From: Symsagittifera roscoffensis | Taxonomy: Eukaryota; Xenacoelomorpha; Acoela; Convolutidae | Reading direction: 5' to 3' | NCBI RefSeq assembly: GCF_963678635.1 | Contig: NC_087066.1 | Span: forward strand, 42,313,777 to 42,377,776 | DNA length: 64,000 nucleotides | Part shown: positions 17,649 through 31,500 of the stretch, in pieces | Layout: every line of letters starts with the position of its first letter | Numbering within the stretch: the first letter of the stretch is position 1 | The notes under the pieces: model-generated | What the model was told of the DNA's origin: nothing | Seen by the model: only the letters and a program-made list of their open reading frames with translations | Databases searched by the model: none | Made by a program: the position numbers and the translations under genes

Positions 17649-20600
17649 CTAAAAGCATAAGTTCATAAGACCTCATTAATTGTAAGACATAATTCAATTC
17701 GTTCCTCGCACAATCTCGCCTCAAACATCTCACACAAATAGTCTCGCAATGAATGTAGGTCAAAATTGCGAAGAGCGAATTGTGCCATATTCGAACTTTA
17801 GGCCCTGATGACCAGCAAAACAAACAAGCTCAAGAAATCAAATGCCGGTATAAATTAAACAATTTTCATTTTTAGGCCCTGATGTACGCCTCATATACGC
17901 TCGACTGCAATTGGCTCTTTTTCTGATTACTAGAAACTCTGACATCCTCATTAGATAGGCGATTCGAAACTCGTTTGGTCTTCATACTCAACCTTATGAA
18001 ACCTCTCGTTACACAATAAAATCGATGCTTATGGAGAAAAAGAAAGGAGACCAGCTTTGGTGAGAAGAAAGAAAAAAGCTAGCAAGTCAGTTCTAAAATG
18101 AAACAAGGATAGCCGGTTGCTGTGCGAGTAGCACAAAACTTTCGTACCATATTCTTCAAAAAACACCACAAAAAAGTTTTCTTTTCTTCAAACTAGTGTC
18201 GTTTTTATGTGAGTGGTGTGATAAAAGGATTGAACGAAAGCCTAAGTTTTAGACATTTTCCACAATCATAGTAGAAAAAGGCAACTTGTACAGCAGTTTT
18301 TGTCAAAAATGACTAGAAAAAATCAGTAAATAGTTAAATACATTTTTTAAAGTTCAGTTACTTTTGCATTTTTTTTTGAAGTTTTTGTTCCTACGATGGT
18401 GCAAAAAAATATATTTGAGTTGGTTTTACTGGAGTAAAGCTAAAATTTCGGAATAAAAGTGCTTCAATAAAATTTTCACGGCTTAAGCTTTCAAAATAGG
18501 TTGCTCGCTCGCTGTACTCGCCCGAAGTTAAAAATTTAAATCAACTTGAAAATTTAAATCAGTTTTTCTCGAAACTGGTTCTGTTTTTGTTATGTCGCTC
18601 GATATACAGATGAAAGTGCTTTAAATTTATATATCACTCGACCCAATCCGAAGATAAATTGTGGCACCTGATTTTCCGTGGAAAACAAAAAAACTAAACA
18701 AAGTTCGTCCTCATTTTAAAAGGTCGCAACAAAGATAGCGACATGTACTTTTGAATATTTCTTAGAAGGATTTGCTTAATAAATATAATCACAAGGAGAT
18801 TTTCAATCATTCACTATAATTGGCAGCGTTGTAAGAATGATAGGATCTCTTTTACTATTTCTCTCTTTTTGCAAACAGGGGAGAAACTTGTTACAAGGTA
18901 TAAAATTCTTATATACTTAATCGTTGAATCATTTCTTTATAGTAGGATATTTTTTAGTATAGGTACCCGAGGAGGGATGCAGTTAAAGAGATCCGAATCA
19001 TGTAAAAAAAAAACAAAGTGTAACCTGAATGAATGGGATTTTAATGAATGAGACCTGAATGAATGAGACCTGAATGAATGATACATGAATCAATGAGATC
19101 TGAGTGAATGAGACCTGAATGAATAAGACCTGAATGAATCAGACCTGAATGAAATTGTAACCTGAATGAATGACACTGAATAGTGTTCAGGCACTTCTGA
19201 GATATTGCCCATGATGCCATAGCAGAGCTCACTGGACTCGCTAGTGCCGTTGTCTGTTCTACTCGCATGCCAGGCCATGTGGGTGGCCAAGAACTCCTCA
19301 AAGCGAGAGTAGATTGTAGTCACATTAGCCACACCATCCAAAATCATAAGAGGGCCAGACTTCAATCCAGTTCTAGCAAAATTACTATCCGATTAAAAAG
19401 GCACACATTAAGTAGTAGGCATAACTTTATTATAGCTGGTAAATGAATGTGTTTGCTATATGATTTGATGCTCAAATCAAAAAAAGTTTACATAAGTTTT
19501 TCCCCGACTGCTGTACAGAATTTTCTTTGACAGTGATTAAATAATTTGAAAAAAGTCACCTTCAAAAAACATTGAAACGTTTACAAAATTGTTGAATCGT
19601 TTCTTTGTCTTCTGGCGTTTTTTTTAGAATTAAATGAATGGCTAAATATTTACTTTTACCGAAGAATACAGTACAGACTGCTAAATTAATAATAAAATCA
19701 GGTCTCGCACCAGGGGCGGATTTAGGGGAAGGGCGGGGGGGTGGTTTGCCGACGCCCCCCTCCCTCAAGGATTCGACCCCCTGCCGACCCAAAGGGTCCC
19801 CCTTTGTACTATTTTGAGATATCCAAATTTGGTGACGGACCCTAAAAATTTTTTAAAGGCGCCAGTATATACTTACTTTGAGGGGGGAGCGCGCGCCAAA
19901 AAAACGCATTTTTTTTGGTCAAATGTTCTAAAAAGTGCCTAAAAACGCCTTTTTTGGCCTGTTTCTCAAAATTTTGCCTGCGGCGCCAGAAAATTTGACC
20001 AAAACAGGGTCTTTTTAGTGCTCTGGGAGAGCTCAGAAAATCATTTCGGTCGACCTAGAAAAAAAAAGTCGACAAAATGATCAAAAATATTTTTGAAATC
20101 CGCCCCCCCCCCACTCGAGAAAATTGTAGATCCGCTCCTGTCTCGCACTACCCTTCCCTCTACATAGCGGTGTGTTCTCAAAAACGGAAACCTTCAGACC
20201 TGTTTTTCGCGGCGCAGAAGTTTTTGGTCAAAGTTTCTTTTGAAAACCAAATGACGACTGAAAGGTCATCAATTGTAATATATCACTGGAACCATTTGAG
20301 TTTATTTTCATTAATTTTTAAAACAATCACAGAAACTAATTTGAAAGAAATGTTTTCTCCAAACGCTTGAAGAACTGTTTTTCACATATGTCTTTTTCTT
20401 CTCTCGTTTTTATGTTCAAAAATTGTTGAAAGATGAATAAAAAGATAAAAGTTGAATAAAAAAATAAATTGAAGGAATATTCACGAAATTTTCATGGTGT
20501 CTTCATTCCATTTTCCGAACTGCTGGTTCATCCATCCAAACATGTAATCTCCCAGAGACCAGAAGCCCAATTTGGATTCACTCTCTTTCTTAAAGCAGGG

Positions 20601-23600
20601 CCAGCCAGTGATCAGACCATCCCTTAAAGCAGTTATAAGGATAATTATAATCATAAAAACCATAATTGCCCGGGTCGATAAAAAATGCTTATCATACAAT
20701 TTTCATATATGGAAATTATGCTTATCAAACTATTTCATATAATTTCATAGACCAAAAGTAAATATAAGAAAAATTGCAAAAAAAAGCATTTTTTCCATAC
20801 TGCGAAATTTTATAACAAGCATTTTTTCCATACTCTGGAATTGAATTTTAAGCTTTTTATCAGTCTTTTGATCCCCAAAGTTGTATGAAAACAGCATGAT
20901 ATCATTTTTTCCAAACTATGAAATTTTATAATAAGCATTTTTTTTTTCATTCAAAAATCAAAATCATTTTGTTGATGGCCGGAAAACTTTAAAAGCATCG
21001 AATACAGCATACATCTGTACTAAAACTCTTTAAAACCATTTTGAAATTTTTAATGAAAATTGTATGATAAGCATTTTTTCCATAGACGCCATATATGAAA
21101 TTGTATGATAAGCATTGTTCTTCTATGAACGTCAAGCCGGGTGTTGTTACAGTGATTCGCAGATGATATATCAAAGCCTATCCAGCTTGTCTAATGATAG
21201 TCGTTTCTCTTATATTCCCACATTCCCCACTAATTTTATTTTGCTAAGCGAAGCTTTTCTCGCAACTCAAGACCGTTGTCTACGTAAAACTTTCACGTGG
21301 CACCGCTTTTGCAGTCGAAATTGGTCAGGTTGTTGTCTTCAAATTTGAGGTCAAGTAGTATTTCGCTTTGACACACCATCCTTTTTGCCTTGGCTGAAAA
21401 GACCACTCAATCTGGAGTTTTCAAAATTATCGCTTTACCATTAATCTAACTACTTCTAGATTGCTGGCAACTGTGCAGTGTAAACAATAAGGAATGATGC
21501 AACCGCACAATTAAAAAATTTTATTGGAATTAAAAAGTGAGTTTTGTTTGGACATCAAAAAACAACATCCATCAATTGTTCCACATTTTTTACCCTCAAA
21601 ACAGACAATGGATGACAAACAGTGATATCTGATACTTTGAAATGCATGTAGCTGGAATCAAAGCAAGAGTGCTCATATCAGGGCAAAGACCTGAATGTTC
21701 TGATTGCAAATTGATCAGTCTAGAATAGTTTTTACTTATGGAAATATTTACAAACTATGATAATCAGTGAGATTTATCAGCATATCTCTTTTCAATTTGG
21801 AACAATTTTCAACATCAAAATAAAAAACGAGCAGTTTGATAGACTCGTGTGAAGTTTATGGATGGTGTGTGCGCCCAGCGGTGCCCTCGTAGATCAAGGG
21901 AGGGAGCCCTAGAGTGAGAATGCTTTTCAGCGAAACTTTTTGTTTTTGTAAATGTCGCAAATTAGCCAAATTACTTAATGTCAAATCCACATAACATTAC
22001 AAATATTAATCACAAGCAGGCGCGGACCAAAGAACTTCTCGAGGGGGGGGGGGCGGATTTTCAAAAAAAAGTTTGTCGACATATTCTTTTTTTTAGGTCG
22101 ACTATATTGGTTTTCTGAGCTCTCCTCCTTAACCATTGTAAAGATCGTAATTTGACCAAAAATTCTGCGCCGCAGGCACATATTTGAAAAAAGGCCAAAA
22201 AAAGCATTTTTAGGAAATTTTTGGAAAATTTCGAAGGTCAAAACGCGTTTTTCAGCGCAAGCTTCCCCCTCAAAACTAGTATAGATTGGTGCCGAAGGCG
22301 CCTTTAAAATCATTTTAAGGTCAGCCAGGCAAAAATGGATATCTCAAATTAGTACAAAGAGGGGACCTGACCTTAAATCCGCTACTGATCACAAGATAAA
22401 TATCAATTTAAATTTGAGGTCAGAATAGCAATAGTTTTTAGATTGTATTAAACAACTTTGCCAAAAACGGGTAGTTAAAAAGTCGAAAACAGCTTGGAGA
22501 AGAAAAATCATCCCGAGCTCATCATTTTAAGTTATTTTCTTCTAAAGATGGAATTTTTCGCAATTCTTCTTTAAATGTATGAATAATGAGTATAGTTTTT
22601 CTTCAGAATAGTTTTGGTGGTCGAACGAATATTTTCGATGGAAATTAGCCATATTAAAAACCACATTAAAAATCAGCGACAACTTAGGAGTACCCAAGAA
22701 AAACATTTGGTTATGCTGCGAGGGATTGATGCAAAAATTAAAATCGATAAAAAATTGGACTAACCTATCTGTGACTGACGCGTTAGTTCGAAATGCTTCG
22801 ACCATAAATACTTTTTTTCCCAGTTTTTCATAAAAACGAGGGAAGACAAAGACATATGTGAAAAAAAAAATTTCTAACGGAGTACACATGAAAAAGAATT
22901 GGTTATGCTGAGAAGGTTTGATGAAAAATTTTTGATGAAAAGATGAAACGTCAAAAACTTTTTCAACTAACCTAAGTGTGATTGACGCGTAAGTTCAAAA
23001 CGCTAGAGCGCTACTAAATCAACCAAACTTAATTTTGTTTGGACATGATTTGAGTTGATACATTGGTCTTATTGGACTCACACTATCTAACTAGAAACTA
23101 GATGCACTGACAAAAAGGGATTAGGATCGATTTTAGTATGAAAAAAGTAAGTAGATTCAATTAAGATCAATTTTGGCCTGAAAAAAAACACGAAGAAAAA
23201 ATAAAAACTAATAGTGTTGATTTGAATCAAATTGAAACCGGTTTAAGTTAATAATATATACCAACTAAAAAATCGATTCAAACAGAATCCGTTTTTTAAA
23301 AATCCAAATCGAAACCATCATTTAAATCCATTTTTTAGCCCTATGTTTAGTCCATTAATAATAATCCTTGTAAACATAATAACAACCAGAACAATTATTA
23401 TAATAATCACAATAGTTAGAAAAATACTCAAAGATTTGAGGGAAAAGGCCCATGGGAAAAGACTTCCCTTCAAAATTTAAATCAAATCAAACATTTAGTT
23501 TTCTAATGTTTAAACAGTTTGTGCAATTGCTTTTAATGTTCCAGGAGCACGAATTTCCTTACAGGATTGTTTCTTTGAAAATATCCGGTATAAACTCGTA

Positions 23601-25464
23601 AAGATAACTTAGATGTTTTTGCAGTCAATGATATCATATTTCAAATAGTCGTTAAAGATATTAGTCAGAATGCACGCACGTTGAAAAAAATCCGAATCAG
23701 ATTTTTGAAGACTGATTTTTGTGATTTTTGTGCAGTAGAATCTTAAGTTGAATCATTCAGTTTTTGTCCAAGAAATGCGCTGTAAAGAAGGTTGTTGCTT
23801 TTCTGCGGCTACTTTTCTAAATTTTAAGAACGTTTTTTGATGGTTCCCAAAAAAATCAGCCATAGTTTACAATTGTGGCTATTAATGTTTTGTATTTTTA
23901 TAGTTATATACCTTTTTTTGTAATTTTCGAGATAATTCTTTCAAAAGAGTAAAACGTGCGTAGAATTTTGACTGATTTTGGTTTCGTATTTTTTGCCACT
24001 TCGAAATCTTAGTGACTATAAGTTCGAAGTCTTTCATTTAGTGTAATTGCTCAATTATTGAAATTTTTACTTCCACAATTGAACTAGCTGTGATGCCAAG
24101 TGTTCTAGTTTTACAAATTCTTTATTTCATAGAGTTTTTAGCTTGATTAAATTGAGAAGTCGGGTGAGGCCATTTATATTGAAGATGAACATCGAACGTC
24201 CGCGAATGGACGCCCGAGATAAGCCAATGAATACATTCAAAGCATCAGAGACTGCTGATTCGATGCGAATGTTTTTTTTTATTACACGCGTAACTTTTTG
24301 ATAATTTCAAGCATGGGCCTGGAAAATCAAAACTCTTGAATGTTCCAATAAGCATCCCATGATTAACTTTGTCAAATGTTTTTTGTTAATCTAAGCAGAG
24401 ACAAGCCTGATAGTTTTTCCAATGTTATCATAGCCAGGGTATACTTCATGCAGGTATTCAATTAGATTTCTGACGGTAGATTTTTTTGGTCTTAAACCGT
24501 ATTGAGAACTTGTGCTGGTCATTTTCGACGAGTTTATCATTTTGTTCATTTTTAACATTTCCAAAACTTTTGAAGTCACTTTAATTAGACTTATTGATTG
24601 GTAAACCGAAGTTATTTGTTTGTCTCTTGCTATGAAAATTGGGACAATTTCACTTACTTTCTACTATGATGGAAAGATGCTTTTTTAGCTATCGTATAGT
24701 TCTAAATACAAAGCTTTAAAGACAGAACAGAATTTCTTCAAAAGAAGATTTGCAATTTTATCATGTCCTTTTGCTCAATTAATATCCATAATTTTGAGTA
24801 TTCTAGCAATATCTCTTATTTCAAAAAGAAAAATCGCTACTCTCCTCATTTTTGCAAGTTATCTGCAGGAATATGGGCGGTGTGGCTGAAAACCATTAAA
24901 AAAACTTGTTGAACATGAAAACAGGTTGAACATATTAGCTGTATCAGATTGGTTCTCTGAAAAACTTTTGAGGTGTTTTTTGGACAATTTCAAATTATCT
25001 TTGCGTTCTTAAGAACTTTCCGACGATAAACACAGCTTCTGTACTTAATGTCTGATTTTCGTTTGATATCATTATAAGTTGTTTTCGAGATTTTTAATTT
25101 GCTTACTCGATTTTCGGCATTAGTTTTCGTTCACAGTTTTAGTCTCCTTGATTCAACTACTTTGATGAGGTTTGTTATTCCTGAGATCAGCTAAGGTACT
25201 AACGAGCTTCTATGCTCTAATTCCTTAGCGTTTAGTGATTTTATTGAGTTACCAATTGTACTACAATTCGATCATGAGATTGTAACTGCTATGGCAGTAT
25301 GAGTTAAACCAGTTTTCCATGATACATTTCGTGTGGTAAGAAAACTGATCGGTGGTGTGTACCGATTTCAATCAGTTGTCCGTTTTCACGAACGTAATAT
25401 TTGGGTTGATCTCATTAATAAGTCTAGCTGAGGTTTTTCCTGCAATTTTGTTCAAAAATTAGTT

Positions 25465-25514
<50 letters not shown>

Positions 25515-25515
25515 T

Positions 25516-25573
<58 letters not shown>

Positions 25574-28500
25574 GATGGCTTCTGTGTTTCGACATGGGGT
25601 TCTGGCACCTTCATTGTATCGTCATATGTACGTCTTGCTGCGGCAGTTGTTCGCCGCACAATCGCACCCAATTTTCCTCGTGCACTTGTCAACTTCATTA
25701 TATTCTCCAAATTTCAACAAGAATTTCCTCAGTAGTAGCTGTTTGAGACCACAATAAACTCTCACGTCTATCTTTAAAGTATTGACCAGACTGCAAGTTT
25801 GATTGAAAAAATTTTGTTCCGCTTTCAGGCGTTTAGGCCGTTTCAGCTGAAACATTACACCACGAAGACTCTGTTAGTATGGGCACATTTACATGTATAT
25901 TGTCGTATCTTCCCAATCCGATTTTGAAAACAGCTAAATATTAGCAATTTTTTCGTTGTATGTGAATGTTCCAGGAAAAATCCATTTGTGGACTCTTTTT
26001 TGAAAAGTCTCAAGTTCATTTGTGACATATTTGCTTAATCCATAGCAGGGGCTGGCATATGTTAAAACTGGGACTACGTTAGCTTTATAATGGTTCAATT
26101 TTGCAGTACGACTCAGATTGTTTGTATTCCGTTTTATCTTGAAAAATACACGGATTGCTTTCTTGCATGCATTGTTTATGTGGATACTCCTGTTTAAATC
26201 ACTTGATATTGTCAAGCCGAGGTCTTTTTGAACGTCTATTTCTTTTATCTTGAGTCCGTTGAAGTAAAAATCAATTGTATTTTTTCCTAATTTTAGATAC
26301 GTACATTTGTCTAAATTGAAGGGCATATTATTGTCAATGGTCCAATTGAACACATTATTTAGGTCTCTTTGGATTTGCTCTTGTGCCCGACCAGAACTGA
26401 GGTCTTTTGCATCGTCTGCAAATAACATAGTTTTAAGGTTTACACAGTAATCTGGTAGGTCGTTAATAAAGGCCAGAAAAACAAAGGACCCATTATGCTA
26501 CCCTGTGGCACTCCACTGGTAACTTTTTCTCTTGAAGACTCTTTGCCATTTATTCGAACAAACTGGTGCCTGTTGGTAAGGTAAGACTTGATCAGTTTTA
26601 AAATTTTACCCCTGACTCCTGTTGAAAACAGTTTTTGTAACAAAATTCCACGATCAACTCTGTCGAAAGCTTTGCTAAAGTCTGTAAAAATAATTTCATT
26701 TTCTTCTCCATTTTCGATTCGTTTATATGTTTCATTTAGAAAGGTCAGGAGTTGTTGAATTGATCACCAGTTCTTTCGAAATCCGAATTGAGATTTGTTG
26801 AAAATCTTATTGTAATGTTCATATAGTCGAATGAAGACAATTCTTTCGAAAATTTTAGAGGGCAGAGATAAAAGAGAAACAGGTCTATAATTTTCTCTGT
26901 CTGCTTTATTACCCTTTTTAAAAACCGGACTAATTATTGCGTTTTTCCACAAATTTGGAAAGATAGAAGAATGTCGAATTTTAGTAAAGATTTCAAACAG
27001 TGAATGGTAAATCGTTTTTCTACTTTTCCGAAAAAGCACTGGTGGTTGTTCATCGGACCCTTTACTTTTGTTGACATTTAGTTTTTCGCATATGCTTCCA
27101 ATTTCAGTTTCTTCGAATGCTAGGTTGCTTAGAAAACGTTTCTCTGAACAATCTTGAAAAAGCTCATAAAATTCCGAAGATTGTACGTAAACGGATGCAA
27201 AAAACTTCGAAAATAGTTGGGCTTTGTCACTGTCATTTTCTGCATTTTGATTTTTATAAAAAAAACAAGGCTGGGAATATTTGATTTTTTGAAGGCCCTG
27301 AAATACTTAAAAAGCTTCCCAGTTGATCTCTCGGCTGCTAGACTTTTTTCATATTCTATCTTGTCATTTCCACAGCATTTTTTCAGCATTGATTTCAGTT
27401 TCAGAATCTTTGGATGCATATCTTTATATCTTCTTTTTGCTATCTTGAGACATTTAATTAGATGAGTTGTACTCTGGCTTATCCAAGGTGGTATAGTTTC
27501 ATTCAGAAAAACATTCAGCCAGAGGTACCAATTTTCAGGAACGCAATTTGGGTTTGACAAGCAAAAGAAATTGAACGGAGTGGTTGAAATAAGGCGCATT
27601 AAATTTTCATAGTCTTCGCTACAAAAAATAGACACACCACTTTTTACATAACATCTTTTTATATTGTTCTGCCCTATAGCCGAAAAACTAAGATGAATTG
27701 GTTAGTGATTTGACATTTTGGCGATTTGACATTCGTCGCTGGTCATTTGCTTCACATTTACGCACTCTATGTTATCACTAACCAAAATGAGGTCTAATAT
27801 ACCGCTTGCTGCTGTATTAAAGTCTATTTTTTGTTGAAAGTTGTTTTCTTCGATTATGCTCAAAAACTCTCGCTCCAAAAAATTTTCTGAAGATAAGCTA
27901 CACCAGTTAATCGTGGAAAAATTGGAATCGGCGTGAAAGATAATATCATCGCAATTTCTTGTCAGATGATTTATACTATTGAAAAGTCTTGTTAGGTTTT
28001 CACTTGTATACGCATAATTACTATTTGCCGGAGGGTTATAGCAACATACAATCAGAATTTTCTTTTGATTGATATTAACGTAACAAGCAACTGCAGAACC
28101 GTTTGTGTCAAAATCTAAAAAGGCTTTTTCGGAGTTATAGCTTCATTTAACGCATATCATGGTACCACGATGGGCTGTAGTTTTCATTGGCAATTTACGA
28201 TTAGAGCGAAAGCATTGGTATTTTGGTAAAAACAGCTATGAATCCGTTTATTCATTTATTAAACAAGACTCTGCTATGCAAACAAAATCATATGGGTTTG
28301 CTATTAAAAACTTGAAAATCTTGACGTCTGGATATTTTAAACAACCTCCGGATATTGTAAAACATAGCTGAAATTTTGAGTTTTGAATCATTTAGTCATT
28401 TGGAAATGTCAACTGGCCTGTTATAAAAGTATAAAACGCCTTTTCGTATCTTGATATCAGTGTACGCTTTTCCTTCATTAAGTAGCTCTCTGCGTTTTTT

Positions 28501-31500
28501 CAATAAGGATTTCTCTTTTGCTTGCTCTTCTTTACTTAAAGATTTTGAAATAAAAATCGAGTATTTGTTTCCCATATACTCCAGTTCGTACAATTTTAAG
28601 TTAGGGGCGCGTGCGAGTTTTTTTTTTTTTACTGTAAAAACGTCACGAAACTTTACAATGATCTGCCTGGGTTGTGTTTTCCCAAGTTCGAATTTTCCGA
28701 GTCGCCGAAAAGATCAAATTTCAATTGAGTTTAATTCCAAATTCTCGAAAGTACTTCGTATCAGTTTTTCATCATGCTCAAAAACTTTTGAACGATCAAC
28801 CCTTTCTGTACTTTCATTTTCCGCATGCTTATATTCAGGTATACCACTGAACCTTAACTCATGGTCATAATCAATTTCCGTTTCAACAACATCGCTATAC
28901 TTAGCTACGGTTTGTTGGGGCTGTCTAATTGAGAGAACTTCCTCCACCATAGTCCGAGTACTTTCCACACTCTCCTTGAGCTCCGTGATATCTCTGCTCA
29001 ATTCCTTTGTATCAATTGCATCAATTGGAGGGATCTGTAGACAGCTGTTACATGTAAAGGTCACGTTTGCCCTCTCCAAAAACTTGAACTCATCCTTCGA
29101 ATGTCCCATGCAAGTATTATGTGTCCACCTCTGACACCTCTCACATAAGATCCAGTTCTCCCCTTTCGACATGCTTCGATGCTAGTCGAGTTCTAGCCGA
29201 CGATCCAGGCTTAACGTTATATGAAACTATTTAATATTTCGAATAAGCTAACCCATCCAGGTTATCCTGCTCGTTTTCATCAGAGGATTTTAAGGTCGAC
29301 CAGTCAGTATCAGCGAAATTGAGGTATCCAACAAAAAGCAGAGCTGTTACATTCAGTTCAACTTGCTTTTTTTAAAATGAAAGACGTAAAATTGTTAAAA
29401 TATTGGTTGACAAACAAATTTAATGACTTGTGGGGTGCAGTAAGTACATGCGATTAGTAGTGGATTTTTCTAAATGAAATTTTTTGATCAAGCAGTCAAC
29501 GCAAATTGGAAAATTACAGCAGTGGGGTGTGTCTTTGTCTACTCCAATCATCACACCTCCATGTTTATTGCCATTAACGTTTTGTCAATCATTTCCTTGT
29601 ATTTCAAACTTCTCGATCAAGATTGAACTTGTGGTTACATTCTGTGTTAACCATGTTTCAGTCAGGCAAATGATGTCAGATATGTTTTTTGTTTGTATGG
29701 CATCCGAAAAAGAACTCTTTTTGAATAATCCAGCATTTTTCCTACATTATTTTGTAGCAAACTGGGTTTGTTTTTAGTCGACTTGTGTCTGTTTCAACTT
29801 TCGTTGGTATCAGGTTCCGCTGGTATCCGTCTGTTTTGAAAAATGCTTCATTTTTTTATTCATTTGGTTTTGTTCTATAAAAACTCGTCTTTTCTTTGAC
29901 TAGGAGTTTTTTCTAAAGCTGCATTTTCATTTGTCAGTCCTTTACTCGTATACGCGCGTGTTCCGTAGTTTTTCAGTTTCCTAGCTAACAATAATATCAG
30001 CCGTTTTTGTCAGACGATTGGTAATTTGAGATGTTTTGTTCGGCTTCGATCGTTCCTTGTGGAGGCCAGACAGACAACTGTCGGTTCTCTCCTTTACGGT
30101 GCTCTCATCAACGATCGGGTCTAATTTTATATGTAGTATCATTCACTAATAAAATTTATTTCTTCTTCTTCTTCTTCTTCTTCTCCCTTGTTGGCTCAGT
30201 CTGGCTTATTTGTCTTAACATTCAACTGGGAAAAGAATTTGTGAAATTCATTAATAATGCGTTCTTGGCATGTCCTCGCATCCTGTCTCTTTCACTCTTT
30301 TTATCCTTATTGTTAGTGGCGGTGTATTGTTAGATGCGTTGATTTTGCTGGTGGATTTGTCGTTGCTTCATTTTGATTGGGTCTTCTTTCCGCTTGTTGT
30401 AAGGATTTTGATAGTACATTTTCTATTTTCAAAACAATTTTTTTTCAGCTCGTTCATCTCGTTTTTCATTTTTTCCAGTTTTTTCCTTGATCGGGTCTAA
30501 TTCTCTCAAGGCTGATATTGCGATCTTACGCACATTTGAAACCACAGAGCTTTTTCACAAGAGAAGTAGTTTCATGCCTTAGTCCTTCGGCAGGTCTTCG
30601 AATTGTTTTTAACAGTTTTTTCGGTTAGAAGCATACTACACCCCCCCCCCCCATGTTATACAATCGAATGACGGTTCCAGTTGTACTAGGGAATGATTGC
30701 AGCTTTTGCATGTATGTGAGTTTTCCGCCATTTTTGGGGGTGCTCACAAGCTTCAACTGTTGGCATCTGGAAGTATTTTTGGATGAAACTAAAAACAAGG
30801 GTTGTTGCTGGTTTTAACCGGTGGCACCTAAAGGTATCTTTGGAAAAAACTGGAACTTTTAGTTTTGCCAGACCATTGGAACCTGAGAGCTCCTTTGGAC
30901 AAAGAAAACTAACTATCAATCGTTCTTTTGTAGTTGATTGGTTTATTGTTTCACAAATGAGAGCACGGACAGTTGTCTGTCTGGCCTCCGAAAACTCGCT
31001 GATTGCTAGATTGCGTCGTTAAATTCTTTATTGTATTGTTTATACAGGAGTTTTTTTGATGTTTTTCTCATTTTTGTTCAGTCCAATTTTGTTCAAATGG
31101 ATGCTCTCGGGTTTGAAGTAATGTCTACCAGACGTATGGTTGCTTAGACTTCGATGCTTTCCCTTAACTTTCGCCTACTGTATGGGACAGGTTCCTTCGG
31201 CTCTTGCTTTGAGAATGTCATTAGATACAGTCGCTCACGATCAATTCTCGTCTTGTTCAGGACGAAAGCACTGCTAACGGTTCTCTTGGAGACAAAGTCG
31301 TGTAGAGCGACGAGTTCTTGTGCGACTTGATAGGGACTCTTTGGAAACGTTTGAAAACCATGGAAGAAGTGGTCCTTCAATGAACAGAATGATCACTTCA
31401 AAACGACCTTCAGGCGGGAAAAAAATGGTATGCGTGCCTAATTCTGCCACCTGGAAGCGATAAGATATTGAGATTACCATCTCTATCATTTCCTTGTGTA

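Larger units (their letters stand above)
25934..29172 (-). mobile_element. Degenerate non-LTR retrotransposon (LINE copy A), ORF1 and ORF2 remnants
   Basis: Reading down the - strand: ORF1 with a PHD-like finger (29172-28396), endonuclease traces (28370-27700), a linker (27635-27129) and RT motifs (27040-25934). The order is that of jockey/CR1-like LINEs. Stops and frame changes are frequent, so it is dead. It lies inside the 16.4-kb intron of the glycoside-hydrolase-like gene. Confidence 0.8.

Noticed and set aside
19041-19301. His-Ser-Gly-Leu-Ile repeat protein
   Set aside because: Intronic minisatellite following the exon 4 donor.
25459-25710. Poly-Tyr protein
   Set aside because: Translation of the (TAG)n microsatellite.
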